The notes: generated by a model from the sequence alone, not told the origin. DNA of 64,000 nucleotides from Pseudanabaena sp. (GCA_003249015.1 QBLS01000004.1:1-64000); one strand, 5' to 3'; positions 46,912 through 56,158 are shown, counted from the first letter of the stretch. Made by a program: numbers and translations.

Positions 46912-48680
46912 TATTCTTGGCTTTGCAAAATTGTGACTGGGGTAAATTGAGATACTTCCTCTGCTAAATTCTGCATGGTAAGGGCATTACTAACGGAAAA
47001 GCGATCGCCAACTAAATCTACAAAACCAACTCTCTTCAATTTATCCATGACCTGTTCCTTCATATCTAGAAAATAAAGGTTAATCCCTACAGCTCTAAAT
47101 TCGATAACTAAGTTCTCAAGGCTTTCTAAGGCGCTAAAGTCAATAAGATGGACAGCATTACAGACTAAGCAAATAGATGTCAAATCAGGGCAATCGCTAA
47201 CTGCGTCTTTTAAGAAATTTTCTAAATATCGAATATTAGTGAAGTTGAAACTAGCCTCAGCACGAATAGCTAAAACCCTAGGACTGGCAAAAATCTCGTC
47301 ATGAAAATAATTGTAAAGAAGTTCAGAATCATTCTGTTTAATCACTTCCATAGGTAACAGACTAGAACGATAAAGATGGACAAGAAGGGCTGTAATTGCG
47401 CCAAGAACTATACCTGTCTGGGCATTCCATAAAAGAACTGCTATAAAAGTAGTCAGCCAAACGAGAGCTTCTAATTTGTCATAGTTCCACATTCGCCTAA
47501 AAGTGTTTAGGTCAATCAGCTTGTAAACGGCTGTAATAATAATTGCTGCGAGACAGGCTTGGGGTAAAAAGTAAAACCATGACGTAAAAAATACTACCGT
47601 CACTATCACTAATAGCCCCGTAATTACTGAAGCTAATCCCGTATTTGCTCCTGCGGCAAAGCTAACCATCGAACGACTCACCGCACCTGTGACGGGGTAT
47701 CCTCCCGAAAAAGCAGCCCCAATATTAGCGATTCCAAAGGCAATCAATTCTTGATTGGGATCAATCTTCTCTTTGTTCTTACTGGCGATCGCTTGTCCCC
47801 CAGCAAATCCTTCCATAAAGCTAACCAGAGCGATCGCCAAAGCCGCAGTCAGCAAAACTTGCCAAGTTTCCCGATCAAATATCGGCATAGTTAATCCTGA
47901 TAAACCCGCAGGAATTGTACCGACAATCTCGACCCCTGCCGTCTGGTCAAGCCGCAAACTGAAAGTAATGCAGGTTCCCAAAATCACTACTAGTAATGGT
48001 GCACCCTTAGCGATCGGCAAGATCTGGGCTTCGTTCCAGCCGATCTGTTTGAGATGATTAACCAGAGGCTGATTGAAATAGAACAAAATTACAACACTAA
48101 TCAATCCCAAAATACTAGTGACAGAATTGAGATGGGGCATTAAAGCACAGGTTATCCATACCGTTTCGATAAAGGAGGTAGTTGCAGGAACCTCTAAACC
48201 CAAAAGATGATTGATTTGACTTACAATCACAATTATCAAAGCTCCACTAATAAAGCCCGAAATAACCGAATGACTGAGAAAGTTTACCAAAAATCCCATT
48301 CGCAGTATTCCCATCACCGTGGCGATCGCCCCGACTAAAAAGGCGATCGTTAAAGCTAAGGTCAAATATTCCGCAGTTCCCTGTGATGCTAGCGGCGCGA
48401 TCGCAGAAGCGACCATGAGAGAACTTACCGCCACTGGTCCCACCGCAAGGACTTTGCTAGTTCCCAATAATGGATAGGCGATCGCAGGGAAAATACTCGC
48501 ATAGAGTCCTACCTGTGGCGGCAGTCCAGCTAGTAGTGCATAAGCCATGCTTTGAGGAATCAGCAAACTCGTAACAATAATCCCTGCGGTAATATCACCA
48601 AGTAGGTACTGGGTTTGATACTTCTGCATCCACTCCCAAGCTGGAAATAGTGATACTTGTGATGCATTGGACATATTCAT
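46911..48680 (-). CDS. SulP-family anion transporter with STAS domain
   Basis: 589 residues. Ten to twelve membrane segments, starting at LLGDITAGIIVTSLLIPQSMAYALLAGLPPQVGLYASIFP (about 31-70), the SulP signature. A soluble C-terminal STAS domain covers about 455-580 (SICLVCNAVHLIDFSALESLENLV). SulP proteins carry sulfate, bicarbonate (BicA) or other anions, usually with Na+ or H+. Which one is not decidable here; presence of a carbonic anhydrase 3 kb away is only suggestive. Confidence 0.9.
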   Translation of the reverse strand: MNMSNASQVSLFPAWEWMQKYQTQYLLGDITAGIIVTSLLIPQSMAYALLAGLPPQVGLYASIFPAIAYPLLGTSKVLAVGPVAVSSLMVASAIAPLASQGTAEYLTLALTIAFLVGAIATVMGILRMGFLVNFLSHSVISGFISGALIIVIVSQINHLLGLEVPATTSFIETVWITCALMPHLNSVTSILGLISVVILFYFNQPLVNHLKQIGWNEAQILPIAKGAPLLVVILGTCITFSLRLDQTAGVEIVGTIPAGLSGLTMPIFDRETWQVLLTAALAIALVSFMEGFAGGQAIASKNKEKIDPNQELIAFGIANIGAAFSGGYPVTGAVSRSMVSFAAGANTGLASVITGLLVIVTVVFFTSWFYFLPQACLAAIIITAVYKLIDLNTFRRMWNYDKLEALVWLTTFIAVLLWNAQTGIVLGAITALLVHLYRSSLLPMEVIKQNDSELLYNYFHDEIFASPRVLAIRAEASFNFTNIRYLENFLKDAVSDCPDLTSICLVCNAVHLIDFSALESLENLVIEFRAVGINLYFLDMKEQVMDKLKRVGFVDLVGDRFSVSNALTMQNLAEEVSQFTPVTILQSQE

Positions 48681-48715
48681 CTCTAAATGGCTACATCATT
48701 TCTTGATTTGTCAAT

Positions 48716-48796
48716 AAATTGAATGGCGGCGCTTTGCGCCGCCATTCAATTTGTTGCGAATTTGAAAGCGCTGCTTAACAACGCTTTTAAATTCGC
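48716..48796. terminator. Two hairpins between SulP and the C39-like gene
   Basis: 48716-48752: AAATTGAATGGCGGCGC-TTT-complement. 48756-48796: GCGAATTTGAAAGCG / CGCTTTTAAATTCGC. Confidence 0.7.
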
Positions 48797-48811
48797 TTGG
48801 TTTAGAGTGAC

Positions 48812-49654
48812 CTAAAGTCCTGTTGGTAAGCCTGTCGGCTTGCCCTTGATACTGGTAACAATTCTGCCCCAGCCAGCTTCGCCACCACCATCCCAAAGAA
48901 TCTGCTGCATCACATCATAGCTATAGGCATCATAAGCACCATTAGCGCCAATGTCATAACTGTCACTAGCGCCATGCCTTACACCATAAGGATCATGAAC
49001 TAGCCAGACCCTTTTATCTGGATCATGTCCCACCAGCAGACAAATATGCCCACTGCTCTTATAGGCGACTCCAATCACAACAGGAATCTTGACTTTAAGG
49101 GATAGTAAAATATCTTTAGATGAGAGGGTATGACTGAAATAAGAATTGATTCCTAATTCTTTCAATGCTCCAGTCTGAGCATTGTGATCGGTAGTATCGC
49201 CATACTTGCCAACTAAACGCATAAATACCGACTCAGGCTCATCAAGCCCTTGAGTCTTTGCCATTTTAGACAACTCCCCATTGAGTAAAAAGTCCGCCAA
49301 CATGGAGTTACTGGTTGTATTACACTGTCTCCAACCAGGACCAAAAATCCGTTCGTCATTGTCCAATTGGGAACTATACTGCACAGGCAACTTGATCAGT
49401 TTATTGGAATCTTCACCCTCAATCTTTACGTGCGGATCGTAGGCATAAACATCCTGTAATTTTGTTTGTCCATTCATCGCTAGCATCGGTGAAGCAAGGG
49501 TCATGGAAAGATGCTGATTGCGATCGGGACTATATTCTGTAACAAAAAAACTTTGACCTTTTTTGATAAATATCTTTTCAGAGTCAGCTAAATCAGATGA
49601 ACCAAGTAATTTCTTTTTAAGAAGAGTATCTACTTCGGCGATCGCTTTCGGCAT
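48812..49654 (-). CDS. C39-like papain-fold peptidase
   Basis: 280 residues, no signal peptide. Papain-like triad: C111 (GWRQCNTTSNSML), H203 (KSSGHICLLVGHD) and D221 (LVHDPYG), the C39_2 pattern. The first about 90 residues hold short beta segments (IFIKKGQSFFVTEY) that could bind cell wall, as in SH3-like modules. Probable cysteine peptidase or peptidoglycan amidase; target unknown. Monocistronic. Confidence 0.75.
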   Translation of the reverse strand: MPKAIAEVDTLLKKKLLGSSDLADSEKIFIKKGQSFFVTEYSPDRNQHLSMTLASPMLAMNGQTKLQDVYAYDPHVKIEGEDSNKLIKLPVQYSSQLDNDERIFGPGWRQCNTTSNSMLADFLLNGELSKMAKTQGLDEPESVFMRLVGKYGDTTDHNAQTGALKELGINSYFSHTLSSKDILLSLKVKIPVVIGVAYKSSGHICLLVGHDPDKRVWLVHDPYGVRHGASDSYDIGANGAYDAYSYDVMQQILWDGGGEAGWGRIVTSIKGKPTGLPTGL

Positions 49655-49845
49655 AGACCAACCTCAAAATATATAGAATGATGTTGTAGATCATCGCATA
49701 TTTGTCAAGGAGATTCTAGAATGAGGGTCTGATTTAGAAGATGGAAATTCTAATATGGCGATCGTCTAAAGTATTAAAAATCTTGTGAATTTATTTAATG
49801 TTATTTAGCACAAATAAAATAGCAACTCAATTTTTTTGCAAACCA
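49655..49845. other. Intergenic, no gene seen
   Basis: AT-rich DNA upstream of the divergent C39-like gene and the RNA promoter; nothing distinctive recognised. Confidence 0.4.
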
Positions 49846-49876
49846 TTGACAAACTAAGATTATTCGTAGTTATATA
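49846..49876 (+). promoter_or_regulatory. Sigma-70-type promoter of the structured RNA
   Basis: Perfect -35 TTGACA at 49846, then 18 bp, then TATATA near 49870-49875. Predicts a start close to 49882, about 30 bp before a 159-nt rod-like inverted repeat. Confidence 0.6.
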
Positions 49877-49882
49877 GGACAG

Positions 49883-50075
49883 GACAAACAAATATCAATT
49901 ATTTGGGTATCCGTCTTATGCAGAATACCTGCGTCTCTCAGTTTGGTGCATGTTCACTACTTTGACTCAACACTAAATTGAGATTACGACTTGTACTCCT
50001 ATTAAATGTATTGGTTCAACATACTGAAGTATGCACTGAATTGAGGGACATAGGTATTCTGCTTAAGACGTCTAC
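49883..50075 (+). ncRNA. Rod-shaped structured RNA, candidate 6S RNA
   Basis: 49912-49970 and 50014-50070 are imperfect inverted repeats: CGTCTTATGCAGAATACCT pairs with AGGTATTCTGCTTAAGACG (18/19), then GCGTCTCTCAGTTTGGTGCAT with ATGCACTGAATTGAGGGACAT. Of six differences in that second block, five are G-U compatible on the plus strand, which points to an RNA. Small side hairpins are CTCAA..TTGAG (49967-49983) and CATACTGAAGTATG. Length of about 190 nt, a long closing stem with interior loop and a consensus promoter fit 6S RNA. The family name is inference; a leader of the HNH gene is the alternative. Confidence 0.5.
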
Positions 50076-50181
50076 GATCAAATGTACTAAGAAAATGTGC
50101 TGATAAAGCATATGAATTTTGTGTGTTTGAAAATTTGATATTTCAAGTCTGTTAAATAATCACTTAACGGAGTTCTTTGAG

Positions 50182-50469
50182 ATGGCTAAGCATTTGACTA
50201 AGAAGCAAAAAGATGCGATCAAGCATCAACTCGCTTACGTTGTTGGATTTGGAGTATCTTGCTTTTGGAAGACACGTTGTTCTTCGTCTGATATCTTTAC
50301 ACTTGATGAGCTAACTCTTGATCATCTAATCCCTAAGAGTAAAGACGGCTCGAATAATCTAGAGAATTTACGCCTTGCCTGTGTTCACTGTAATCAGTCG
50401 CGTGGTAATAGCCTGTTTCCGCCTCCACAAAAGTATAGAAGTTCATCTTTGAACGATTCTACCAAATAA
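50182..50469 (+). CDS. Small HNH endonuclease
   Basis: 95 residues. HNH core [33 protein letters not shown] (about 51-83) with the D-H pair, N70 and H78. A zinc CxxC pair is incomplete: C85-type C-H-C-N is present downstream, but the upstream pair is reduced to C28/C33. Nicks or cuts DNA by family knowledge. It lies between the candidate 6S RNA and rnc, same strand; no restriction or phage partner is adjacent. Confidence 0.8.
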   Translation: MAKHLTKKQKDAIKHQLAYVVGFGVSCFWKTRCSSSDIFTLDELTLDHLIPKSKDGSNNLENLRLACVHCNQSRGNSLFPPPQKYRSSSLNDSTK

Positions 50470-50476
50470 ATTTTTC

Positions 50477-50525
50477 AACTAAAACCTACATATAAAATCT
50501 AGGTTTTATATGTAGGTTTTAGTTG
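50477..50525. terminator. Near-perfect hairpin after the HNH gene
   Basis: CAACTAAAACCTACATATAAAA with its complement, loop TCTAGG-like; 10 bp past the stop. Separates HNH from rnc. Confidence 0.75.
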
Positions 50526-50565
50526 ATTTAGACAACGATATTTTTAACAATTAAGCTCAACAAAA

Positions 50566-51252
50566 ATGCATAAACTTTTGATTTTTAATGACGAAAAATT
50601 ACTTCTTCGTGCGCTCACTCACCGCTCCTTTGTGAATGAAAACTTCAATGAGTCTGGACATAATGAAAGACTAGAATTTCTTGGCGATGCCATTCTTAAT
50701 TTCCTGAGTGGAGAATATCTATATGGACAAGATCCTGAAATGGCAGAAGATGAGATGACTCGAAGACGGTCAGCCCTTGTTGATGAGAAACAACTCGCTC
50801 GCTTTGCCACTGAAGTTGAGCTAACTTTTAAAACTCGCTTAGGAGAAGGTGCAAAAAGAGAAGGTGGTTATCATAACCCTAATATCTTGAGCAGTACATT
50901 TGAAGCAGTTGTGGGTGCTTATTACTTGGATAAAAATCGCAATATTGAAGCACTTCGTCCCATAGTAGAACAACTGTTTGACTCTGTGCCAAAAGATGTC
51001 ATGGTTGTGCGCTCAAGCATAGATTCCAAGAATAAGCTACAAGAGTTTGTCCAATCAAATGGAGTAACAAACCCTCCAAAGTATGAAACCGAGCAAATTG
51101 GCGGAATGTCTCATTCCCCAGAGTTTCTATCCAAAGTCTATGTGAATGGCAAGATTTGTGGAGAAGGTAAAGGTCGAAACAAGAAAGATGCAGAAAAAGA
51201 AGCCGCCGCCGATGCGCTGACTAAGCTGAAAAAGCGAGGTTTAAGCATCTAG
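50566..51252 (+). CDS. rnc: Ribonuclease III
   Basis: 228 residues. Catalytic domain has the signature NERLEFLGDAIL (33-44: E37, D41) and STFEAVVGAYYLD (110-122: E113). Where E. coli has the catalytic Asp114, Ser110 occurs here. The dsRNA-binding domain covers about 152-222 (SKNKLQEFVQSNGV...GRNKKDAEKEAAADAL). Cleaves double-stranded RNA in rRNA and mRNA processing. Cyanobacteria often keep more than one RNase III, so this may be a second copy. Confidence 0.93.
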   Translation: MHKLLIFNDEKLLLRALTHRSFVNENFNESGHNERLEFLGDAILNFLSGEYLYGQDPEMAEDEMTRRRSALVDEKQLARFATEVELTFKTRLGEGAKREGGYHNPNILSSTFEAVVGAYYLDKNRNIEALRPIVEQLFDSVPKDVMVVRSSIDSKNKLQEFVQSNGVTNPPKYETEQIGGMSHSPEFLSKVYVNGKICGEGKGRNKKDAEKEAAADALTKLKKRGLSI

Positions 51253-51267
51253 ACCCTAGACCCACTT

Positions 51268-51357
51268 AAAAATTAGTGGTGCGGCGTAAAGCGCCGCACC
51301 ACTAATTTTTGAGCGGGAAGGGAATTGTTTCGCTTGTTTAGCGGGCGAAACAATTCT
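51268..51357. terminator. Two hairpins between convergent rnc and carbonic anhydrase genes
   Basis: 51268-51310: AAAAATTAGTGGTGCGGCG with complement. 51319-51357: GAATTGTTTCGC / complement with T-rich end. Confidence 0.7.
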
Positions 51358-51364
51358 CTAGTTT

Positions 51365-52129
51365 TTAATTGTGTAACTGAGTAGTCCGATTATTTAATGG
51401 TTGCAAAGGACGGGCATCGACCCGAAAGATTTGGGCAAACTTTTCTATCTGTTCCTTAGAAACTTTAACTGGCTCTGTAAAAATATTCCAGCTTACGCCT
51501 TCACTACATGGTGGTGTAGTTAACGAGCCATCATAACTAAAATAGCTTCTCTTCGATGGCAATAAATCGACAGCATTAATCAACAGATTACCGACATTAC
51601 TAACCTCTCCATAAGCTGGGAGATGTTCCCAAACTTGAGAAACTAGAGAATTTGACATCCCCTCACTTAACATAACCGCCACTACTGCTAGATGTCCCGA
51701 TTGATCACGATGTACTAGATGCATCTCCATCGGTGAGGCTTGTCCATTAATGTAATGCTCGCTAGGAGTGTGGAAATGAAACTGCAATAGAGCATATTCA
51801 TTCCCTTCGATCGTAACTTTACTTCCCTCTGCGTAATTAACCTGAATTGTATGTCCATTGTTGACAACTTCGAGAGGAGATGGCTTGTAATCAAAATTGA
51901 TATTTGCGGGGCTACTGTTTGCTGCTTCACTGATGTTGATGGGTGACTGAGCTTTACCTAGCTCACATAGCGCAAAATCTTTAGACAAATGCCCCCATTG
52001 AGTTGGGTTTTCAGTTCCGCCATAGCTCCAGTTTATAGTCTGCGCGGCTAGAGCCGATGGCAAATTTATGGAAAATAGTAGAAAACTGCTTATAGCGATC
52101 GCGAATACCCGAAACAATCTCGTCATCAT
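51365..52129 (-). CDS. Alpha-class carbonic anhydrase, exported
   Basis: 254 residues. Sec signal peptide with ALA cleavage near residue 29. Alpha-CA marks: INWSYGG, QSPINI (61-66), zinc ligands H118 and H120 (QFHFHTPSEH) and H137 (EMHLVH), YDGSLTTPPCSEGVSW near 180-196. Interconverts CO2 and bicarbonate in the periplasm. Cyanobacterial homologues are called EcaA. Near psaK but in a separate unit. Confidence 0.95.
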   Translation of the reverse strand: MMTRLFRVFAIAISSFLLFSINLPSALAAQTINWSYGGTENPTQWGHLSKDFALCELGKAQSPINISEAANSSPANINFDYKPSPLEVVNNGHTIQVNYAEGSKVTIEGNEYALLQFHFHTPSEHYINGQASPMEMHLVHRDQSGHLAVVAVMLSEGMSNSLVSQVWEHLPAYGEVSNVGNLLINAVDLLPSKRSYFSYDGSLTTPPCSEGVSWNIFTEPVKVSKEQIEKFAQIFRVDARPLQPLNNRTTQLHN

Positions 52130-52206
52130 AACCGCCTCTAGTCATAGTTGCTTAATGTCTGCGCTTTTAATAAATACTAAAACGCTTATCACTCAAATCA
52201 AAACGG

Positions 52207-52254
52207 AGAGAAGCTTTAAAAGCAATGCAAGGCAACACTTTTAAAGCTTCTCTC
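52207..52254. terminator. Hairpin after psaK
   Basis: GAGAGAAGCTTTAAAAG / CTTTTAAAGCTTCTCTC, about 25 bp beyond psaK. Confidence 0.7.
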
Positions 52255-52278
52255 GGCGATTGCTGTATTTTTGACAGA

Positions 52279-52551
52279 TTATAGCAATCCTGCTTGAGCA
52301 AGTCCCAAAATCATACCAGCCCCAAGAACGTGACCAAAACTAGTCACAGCCAACAGCTCAGGCAACCCGAACCCTGCAAATAAACCAGGTAACTCGATAG
52401 GTAGGCTAGGGCCAACACCTTTGACTTGAATGCCATAACGCGCCACTACTAGTGCAAATACGTTAGTAGTCAACATGATCAAAGCTACATTTGTTGACCA
52501 AACTGGGGTAGTTGGAACGGCGGCTAGGATATGAAATGCAAAATTTGTCAT
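52279..52551 (-). CDS. psaK: Photosystem I subunit X (PsaK)
   Basis: 90 residues, two membrane helices. Typical PsaK sequence: VPTTPVWSTNVALIMLTTNVFALVVARYGIQ (about 13-43), ELPGLFAGFGLPELLAVTSFGHVLGAGMILGL (about 53-84). Binds chlorophyll at the periphery of PSI and takes part in state transitions by family knowledge. Monocistronic with a 300-bp upstream region. Confidence 0.95.
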   Translation of the reverse strand: MTNFAFHILAAVPTTPVWSTNVALIMLTTNVFALVVARYGIQVKGVGPSLPIELPGLFAGFGLPELLAVTSFGHVLGAGMILGLAQAGLL

Positions 52552-52816
52552 AAATTTTATTTACCTTACTTAGTATTTTTAAATGTAAGTAGCTCGACAG
52601 GATCAAAAATCTGAAGCCAAAAAATCGCTGCTCGCTTAGCGGGCAGTAAAGCTTTCAGAGTCCTATATTTAATCGCGCTTAGCTACTTGGTTGCCTATAA
52701 AATTTTTATTACCCTAATCCTATGGGCTATCCAGAACTCTAAAAATACTTCTTAAGTTAAATTCATGAAACGTAGCAATCGTTAACAGATGCAGCGCTTC
52801 GCGCTGATGTAATACC
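52552..52816. promoter_or_regulatory. psaK upstream region
   Basis: No gene. Contains a small GCTGCTCGC-TTA-GCGGGCAG hairpin near 52632 and AT-rich DNA; must hold the psaK promoter, but no clear -35/-10 pair stood out. Confidence 0.4.
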
Positions 52817-52861
52817 AAATCTAGAACAGTGCGTGGCAAAGCCACGCACTGTTCTAGATTT
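52817..52861. terminator. Perfect hairpin overlapping a gene end
   Basis: AAATCTAGAACAGTGCGTGGC-AAA-complement. Includes the stop of the transglutaminase-like gene. Confidence 0.8.
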
Positions 52862-54482
52862 CCTCTAGAATTTTAAATCTCACATGATTTAATGAAAGCT
52901 CACCAATGGAGTAGGGTTGAGGCTGAATGGTCTCGAAAAAGATACCTTTCCCAATTTCCACATGATACCAAGGTAAACCCATAAACCAACGAGTGGGATA
53001 AGGACGATAGCCAGTATCGTCAGGATTAGACTCCATCGGCAACCAACCCACACTGGGGATATAGAACTCAATCCAAACGTGATTGTAATATTGGTGCAGA
53101 GGCACATTCATCATGAACTCTTCATCGTGGGGGCATTTGTAACGCCCAACAGTGCGGCAAGCAATTCCATTTAAACGAGCTAGGGCTAACAACAAGCCCA
53201 CATATTCACCGCAAGATCCTGTGCCTCTGACTAGTACTTCTTCGGGAGAGGCGATGTAAGGGGTAACGCGATAGGAAAGCTTGTCGTAAACATAGTCACG
53301 AATCAAACGCATCTTTCGCAAAATATTAGTCTCATCGCCCACAGCTTCTCTTGCCGCCGCTTGAATGATGGGATTGTCCATACTTAGTCCATCATCATCA
53401 ACTAAATACAACTTCTGCATTTCAGGCGATAGCTCAGGTACAAACTCTACTTCACTCTCCTTGAGTTCGTACTTAATGCTGTGCAATTCTAAAGTTGCTT
53501 TCCAGCCAAACATTCTCGCTTCTTCAGGCTTGAGATTACCTAGTTTGAATGCGGCTACGCGCTGACCATCGACAATTTCTTCTTCAAAGGGAATTCCAAT
53601 TGGCTCGATCGCTAATAGCTTTTGACGATAGGTGTCGGTAGGATAGGCGACCCGCCAAGTGAGGTTATAGACTGAAGTTGGCTCTTCCGCAGATAGTTCT
53701 TCCAGATAGACCATTTCCACCTTGTAGCCGTTGGTGAGGGTATAACGCAGCTTCTCGCTCTGATGTTGGTCAAATTTGAGATAATGGATAAAGTTTCTTT
53801 CGCGCTCGGCAACTGAAAAGGGTTGATCTAAATCATTGGGATTCTCGCGAATGTATTTCTCATCGGAAGAATAAACTACATATAATTCTTCTCCTAAAAA
53901 GCCTAATCCTGTGGGATTAGGAAATGGAGTCAAACCTCGCTGCATTATTTCCCCTGTTTTGGCATTGAGGCGATATACAGTTTCTTCTGTGCGATCGCTA
54001 ACCCATAGCTCTTCACCCACCAGAGTCAAAGCTTCAAAGCCAGCTCCCGGGGCTTCCATAACTCTCAACAAAGTACGGGTGGCTCGACCAAATACAAAAA
54101 TCTTGCCTACTTCGCTGGAGCTAACATATACGCCGCCCTCGGATACAGCAATACCATCAATGCGATTAGGTAGCTCCATAAATGGTTGCAAATCAAAGTC
54201 CACCATATCGCAGTAATAAATCCCGTTATCCTTGGTGATCCATACTGTTTCACCTGCGATCGCTATCCCAGTTGCATCTCGGAACTGAAGTGCGGTGTAG
54301 TTGTTAAGAACGGTCGCACCTTCTGATTGCGGATCGATCTTAAGTAGATGCCCCTGATAAGCATCAATACAGAGGGCGTAGGAGTGACGATGCTCAGGCT
54401 CACTACTTGCCTCGGTTTGCCATACTAACCCGTGGAGGTTATAAGCGCCAATGGGATAAATCGTGCTTGGGAAGCTAGGCAT
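52854..54482 (-). CDS. Transglutaminase-like protein with N-terminal propeller-like domain
   Basis: 542 residues, no signal peptide. Residues about 15-215 carry NHL/SMP-30-like beta repeats (GLGFLGEELYVVYSSDEKY). A linker domain follows, then a transglutaminase-like core at about 410-510: GSCGEYVGLLLALARLNGIACR (Cys), YNHVWIEFY (His) and SNPDDTG (Asp). The triad implies a cysteine peptidase or amidase activity. Partner or substrate unknown. Monocistronic. Confidence 0.78.
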   Translation of the reverse strand: MPSFPSTIYPIGAYNLHGLVWQTEASSEPEHRHSYALCIDAYQGHLLKIDPQSEGATVLNNYTALQFRDATGIAIAGETVWITKDNGIYYCDMVDFDLQPFMELPNRIDGIAVSEGGVYVSSSEVGKIFVFGRATRTLLRVMEAPGAGFEALTLVGEELWVSDRTEETVYRLNAKTGEIMQRGLTPFPNPTGLGFLGEELYVVYSSDEKYIRENPNDLDQPFSVAERERNFIHYLKFDQHQSEKLRYTLTNGYKVEMVYLEELSAEEPTSVYNLTWRVAYPTDTYRQKLLAIEPIGIPFEEEIVDGQRVAAFKLGNLKPEEARMFGWKATLELHSIKYELKESEVEFVPELSPEMQKLYLVDDDGLSMDNPIIQAAAREAVGDETNILRKMRLIRDYVYDKLSYRVTPYIASPEEVLVRGTGSCGEYVGLLLALARLNGIACRTVGRYKCPHDEEFMMNVPLHQYYNHVWIEFYIPSVGWLPMESNPDDTGYRPYPTRWFMGLPWYHVEIGKGIFFETIQPQPYSIGELSLNHVRFKILEEI

Positions 54483-54843
54483 AGGATATTTGGGCGAATG
54501 ATTTGAAATGCTTTAAGTAGTATAGAGAGATTTTTGTGCATCGTGGCGAAGCCATAATGCACAAAAATCTCTCTAGGTTTCTAATTCACAGAAGTATAAC
54601 TACACTTTTGTGTATTGAAAAACGAACCCAGTATGTTTTTTTAATAAAGAAATGACTACGCCATTTCTTTAATTTGGTTTTGACTCAGCACAAAGCGCTG
54701 TAACCTTCAATCTGACTTTAAAAACAACATTGCTTTCGTAGCAAAAGCGACATTATGTAGCAATTACCAATCAATTACAGTGCTTTGCGCTGACTTAGAA
54801 CCTAACAGATGGTTCCTGCCCACTACGCTAGCAGAGCCATCTG
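54483..54843. other. Repeat-rich intergenic region
   Basis: Hairpin 54524-54574 (AGAGAGATTTTTGTGCAT arms), ATACCAA-type repeat copy E 54583-54680, and hairpin 54799-54850 overlapping the desaturase stop. No gene seen. Confidence 0.65.
54583..54680 (+). repeat. ATACCAA-type repeat, copy E
   Basis: TAATTCACAGAAGTATAACT...CCCAGTATG...AAAGAAATGACTACGCCATTTCTTT...TTTGGTTT; left end decayed. Confidence 0.6.
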
Positions 54844-55953
54844 TTAGGTTTTGAGACTAGGTGCGTGCTGATGCAAGTCAGGACATTTAACTAGCTTAGT
54901 GCCAGACCAATCTGTAAAAGTATTGCTGTCTACATAATGGCGTGGTGTTGCCATTAGCAACTGCCAAGCCTTGCCAGCATTAACCAAGTTATATTTTTCG
55001 GGATAGAGGGTTAAGAGAAGTTCCTGAGCCATTGGATAGTAATTAGGATTCATCCCAGGAAAAATATGATGCTCAGTGTGATAGGAAAAGTTGATGTGCA
55101 GAATGTCAAATATTCGAGGCACACGAATTGAGAGGCTATTCGCCAATACATCATTTACTTCTGTCATAGGACAAAGCAGGTGATTGGTATAAATATAAAA
55201 CATCAGTCCTGCATGACCTAGCCAAATTGGTAAAAAGTAGCTAAGCAAAATTTTTATAGGAGAAAATCCTAAGCCCACAAAAATTAAACTATGCAAGCCA
55301 ATCATTACCAGTAGTTCGATCGCGATCGCTTTTCGTTCTTTTTCGCTAACACTAAAGGCAAAAACAGGATATTGGGCAGATTGATTGTTAAAAAATAGAA
55401 CGGAAGTTAAATTGCGAAATGCGTGCATCCCCCAAGCATGACCCATGCCGATCGCTAAGAAAAAAGGATTTACTTCTGACGATGGTACGAATAGATTTTG
55501 AATCCATTTACCCCAATTATTTGGCTGTGAAGCTAGGTAATTGCGATCGGGATCTTGATGGGAATTAGTGGTGCTATGGTGTTCCCGATTGTGAACTGCT
55601 TTCCATAATGTTGGTGGCATCCATAACATGGTCAGCCCCAATAAACTAACGATTCTGCGGATTACAGGATTAGCGATCGCCGCACTATGCATCAAGTCGT
55701 GGGTACTAAATAGCAACAAAATAATGCTATTTGCCATGCAAAGGGTGATCGGGAGGTACAGCCATAGATACTGCCATTGCCAACGGTCAAGGTAAGAAGC
55801 GATCGCCCATCCCACGATCATGATTGCCATATTGATCAATAAAATCCAGATTTTTTGAGGATCGGCTTGGAATGCGGCGGCTGGGAGTAAAGGACGCAAT
55901 TTCTTGGCATAATCAGCCTGCGTCATCAAGTCGTTTTGATCGGCAATGTTCAT
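54844..55953 (-). CDS. Membrane fatty acid desaturase family protein
   Basis: 369 residues with four to six membrane segments. Three His boxes of di-iron membrane desaturases: HDLMHS (about 85-90), HNREHH (about 120-125) and HTEHH (about 295-299, in SYHTEHHIFPGMNPNY). Uses O2 and electrons to desaturate or hydroxylate an acyl or carotenoid substrate. Box spacing is closest to acyl-lipid desaturases; position specificity unknown. Confidence 0.85.
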   Translation of the reverse strand: MNIADQNDLMTQADYAKKLRPLLPAAAFQADPQKIWILLINMAIMIVGWAIASYLDRWQWQYLWLYLPITLCMANSIILLLFSTHDLMHSAAIANPVIRRIVSLLGLTMLWMPPTLWKAVHNREHHSTTNSHQDPDRNYLASQPNNWGKWIQNLFVPSSEVNPFFLAIGMGHAWGMHAFRNLTSVLFFNNQSAQYPVFAFSVSEKERKAIAIELLVMIGLHSLIFVGLGFSPIKILLSYFLPIWLGHAGLMFYIYTNHLLCPMTEVNDVLANSLSIRVPRIFDILHINFSYHTEHHIFPGMNPNYYPMAQELLLTLYPEKYNLVNAGKAWQLLMATPRHYVDSNTFTDWSGTKLVKCPDLHQHAPSLKT

Positions 55954-55997
55954 TATTTGGTATGTCTAGGTATTGAGAATAGTGCAGATAATGCGTA

Positions 55998-56056
55998 TAA
56001 AGCTTTTGCAATCGAGTAGCGGTGCTTCGCACCGCTACTCGATTGCAAAAGCTTTA
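55998..56056. terminator. Perfect 59-bp hairpin upstream of the desaturase gene
   Basis: TAAAGCTTTTGCAATCGAGT with complement around GGTGCTTCGCACC. Confidence 0.7.
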
Positions 56057-56158
56057 CATCACAACATCCTGCGATTTCTGCCTAAATTTGCTAAAAAATA
56101 GTCATTTTTTGACATTATAGCTATAATCACTTGCATTACAGCACTTTGCACTTAAAAC

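Noticed and set aside
50182-50469. HEARO/IscB-type RNA-guided nuclease
   Set aside because: The HNH protein is only 95 residues and has no RuvC half, so the upstream RNA is not taken as a guide RNA.
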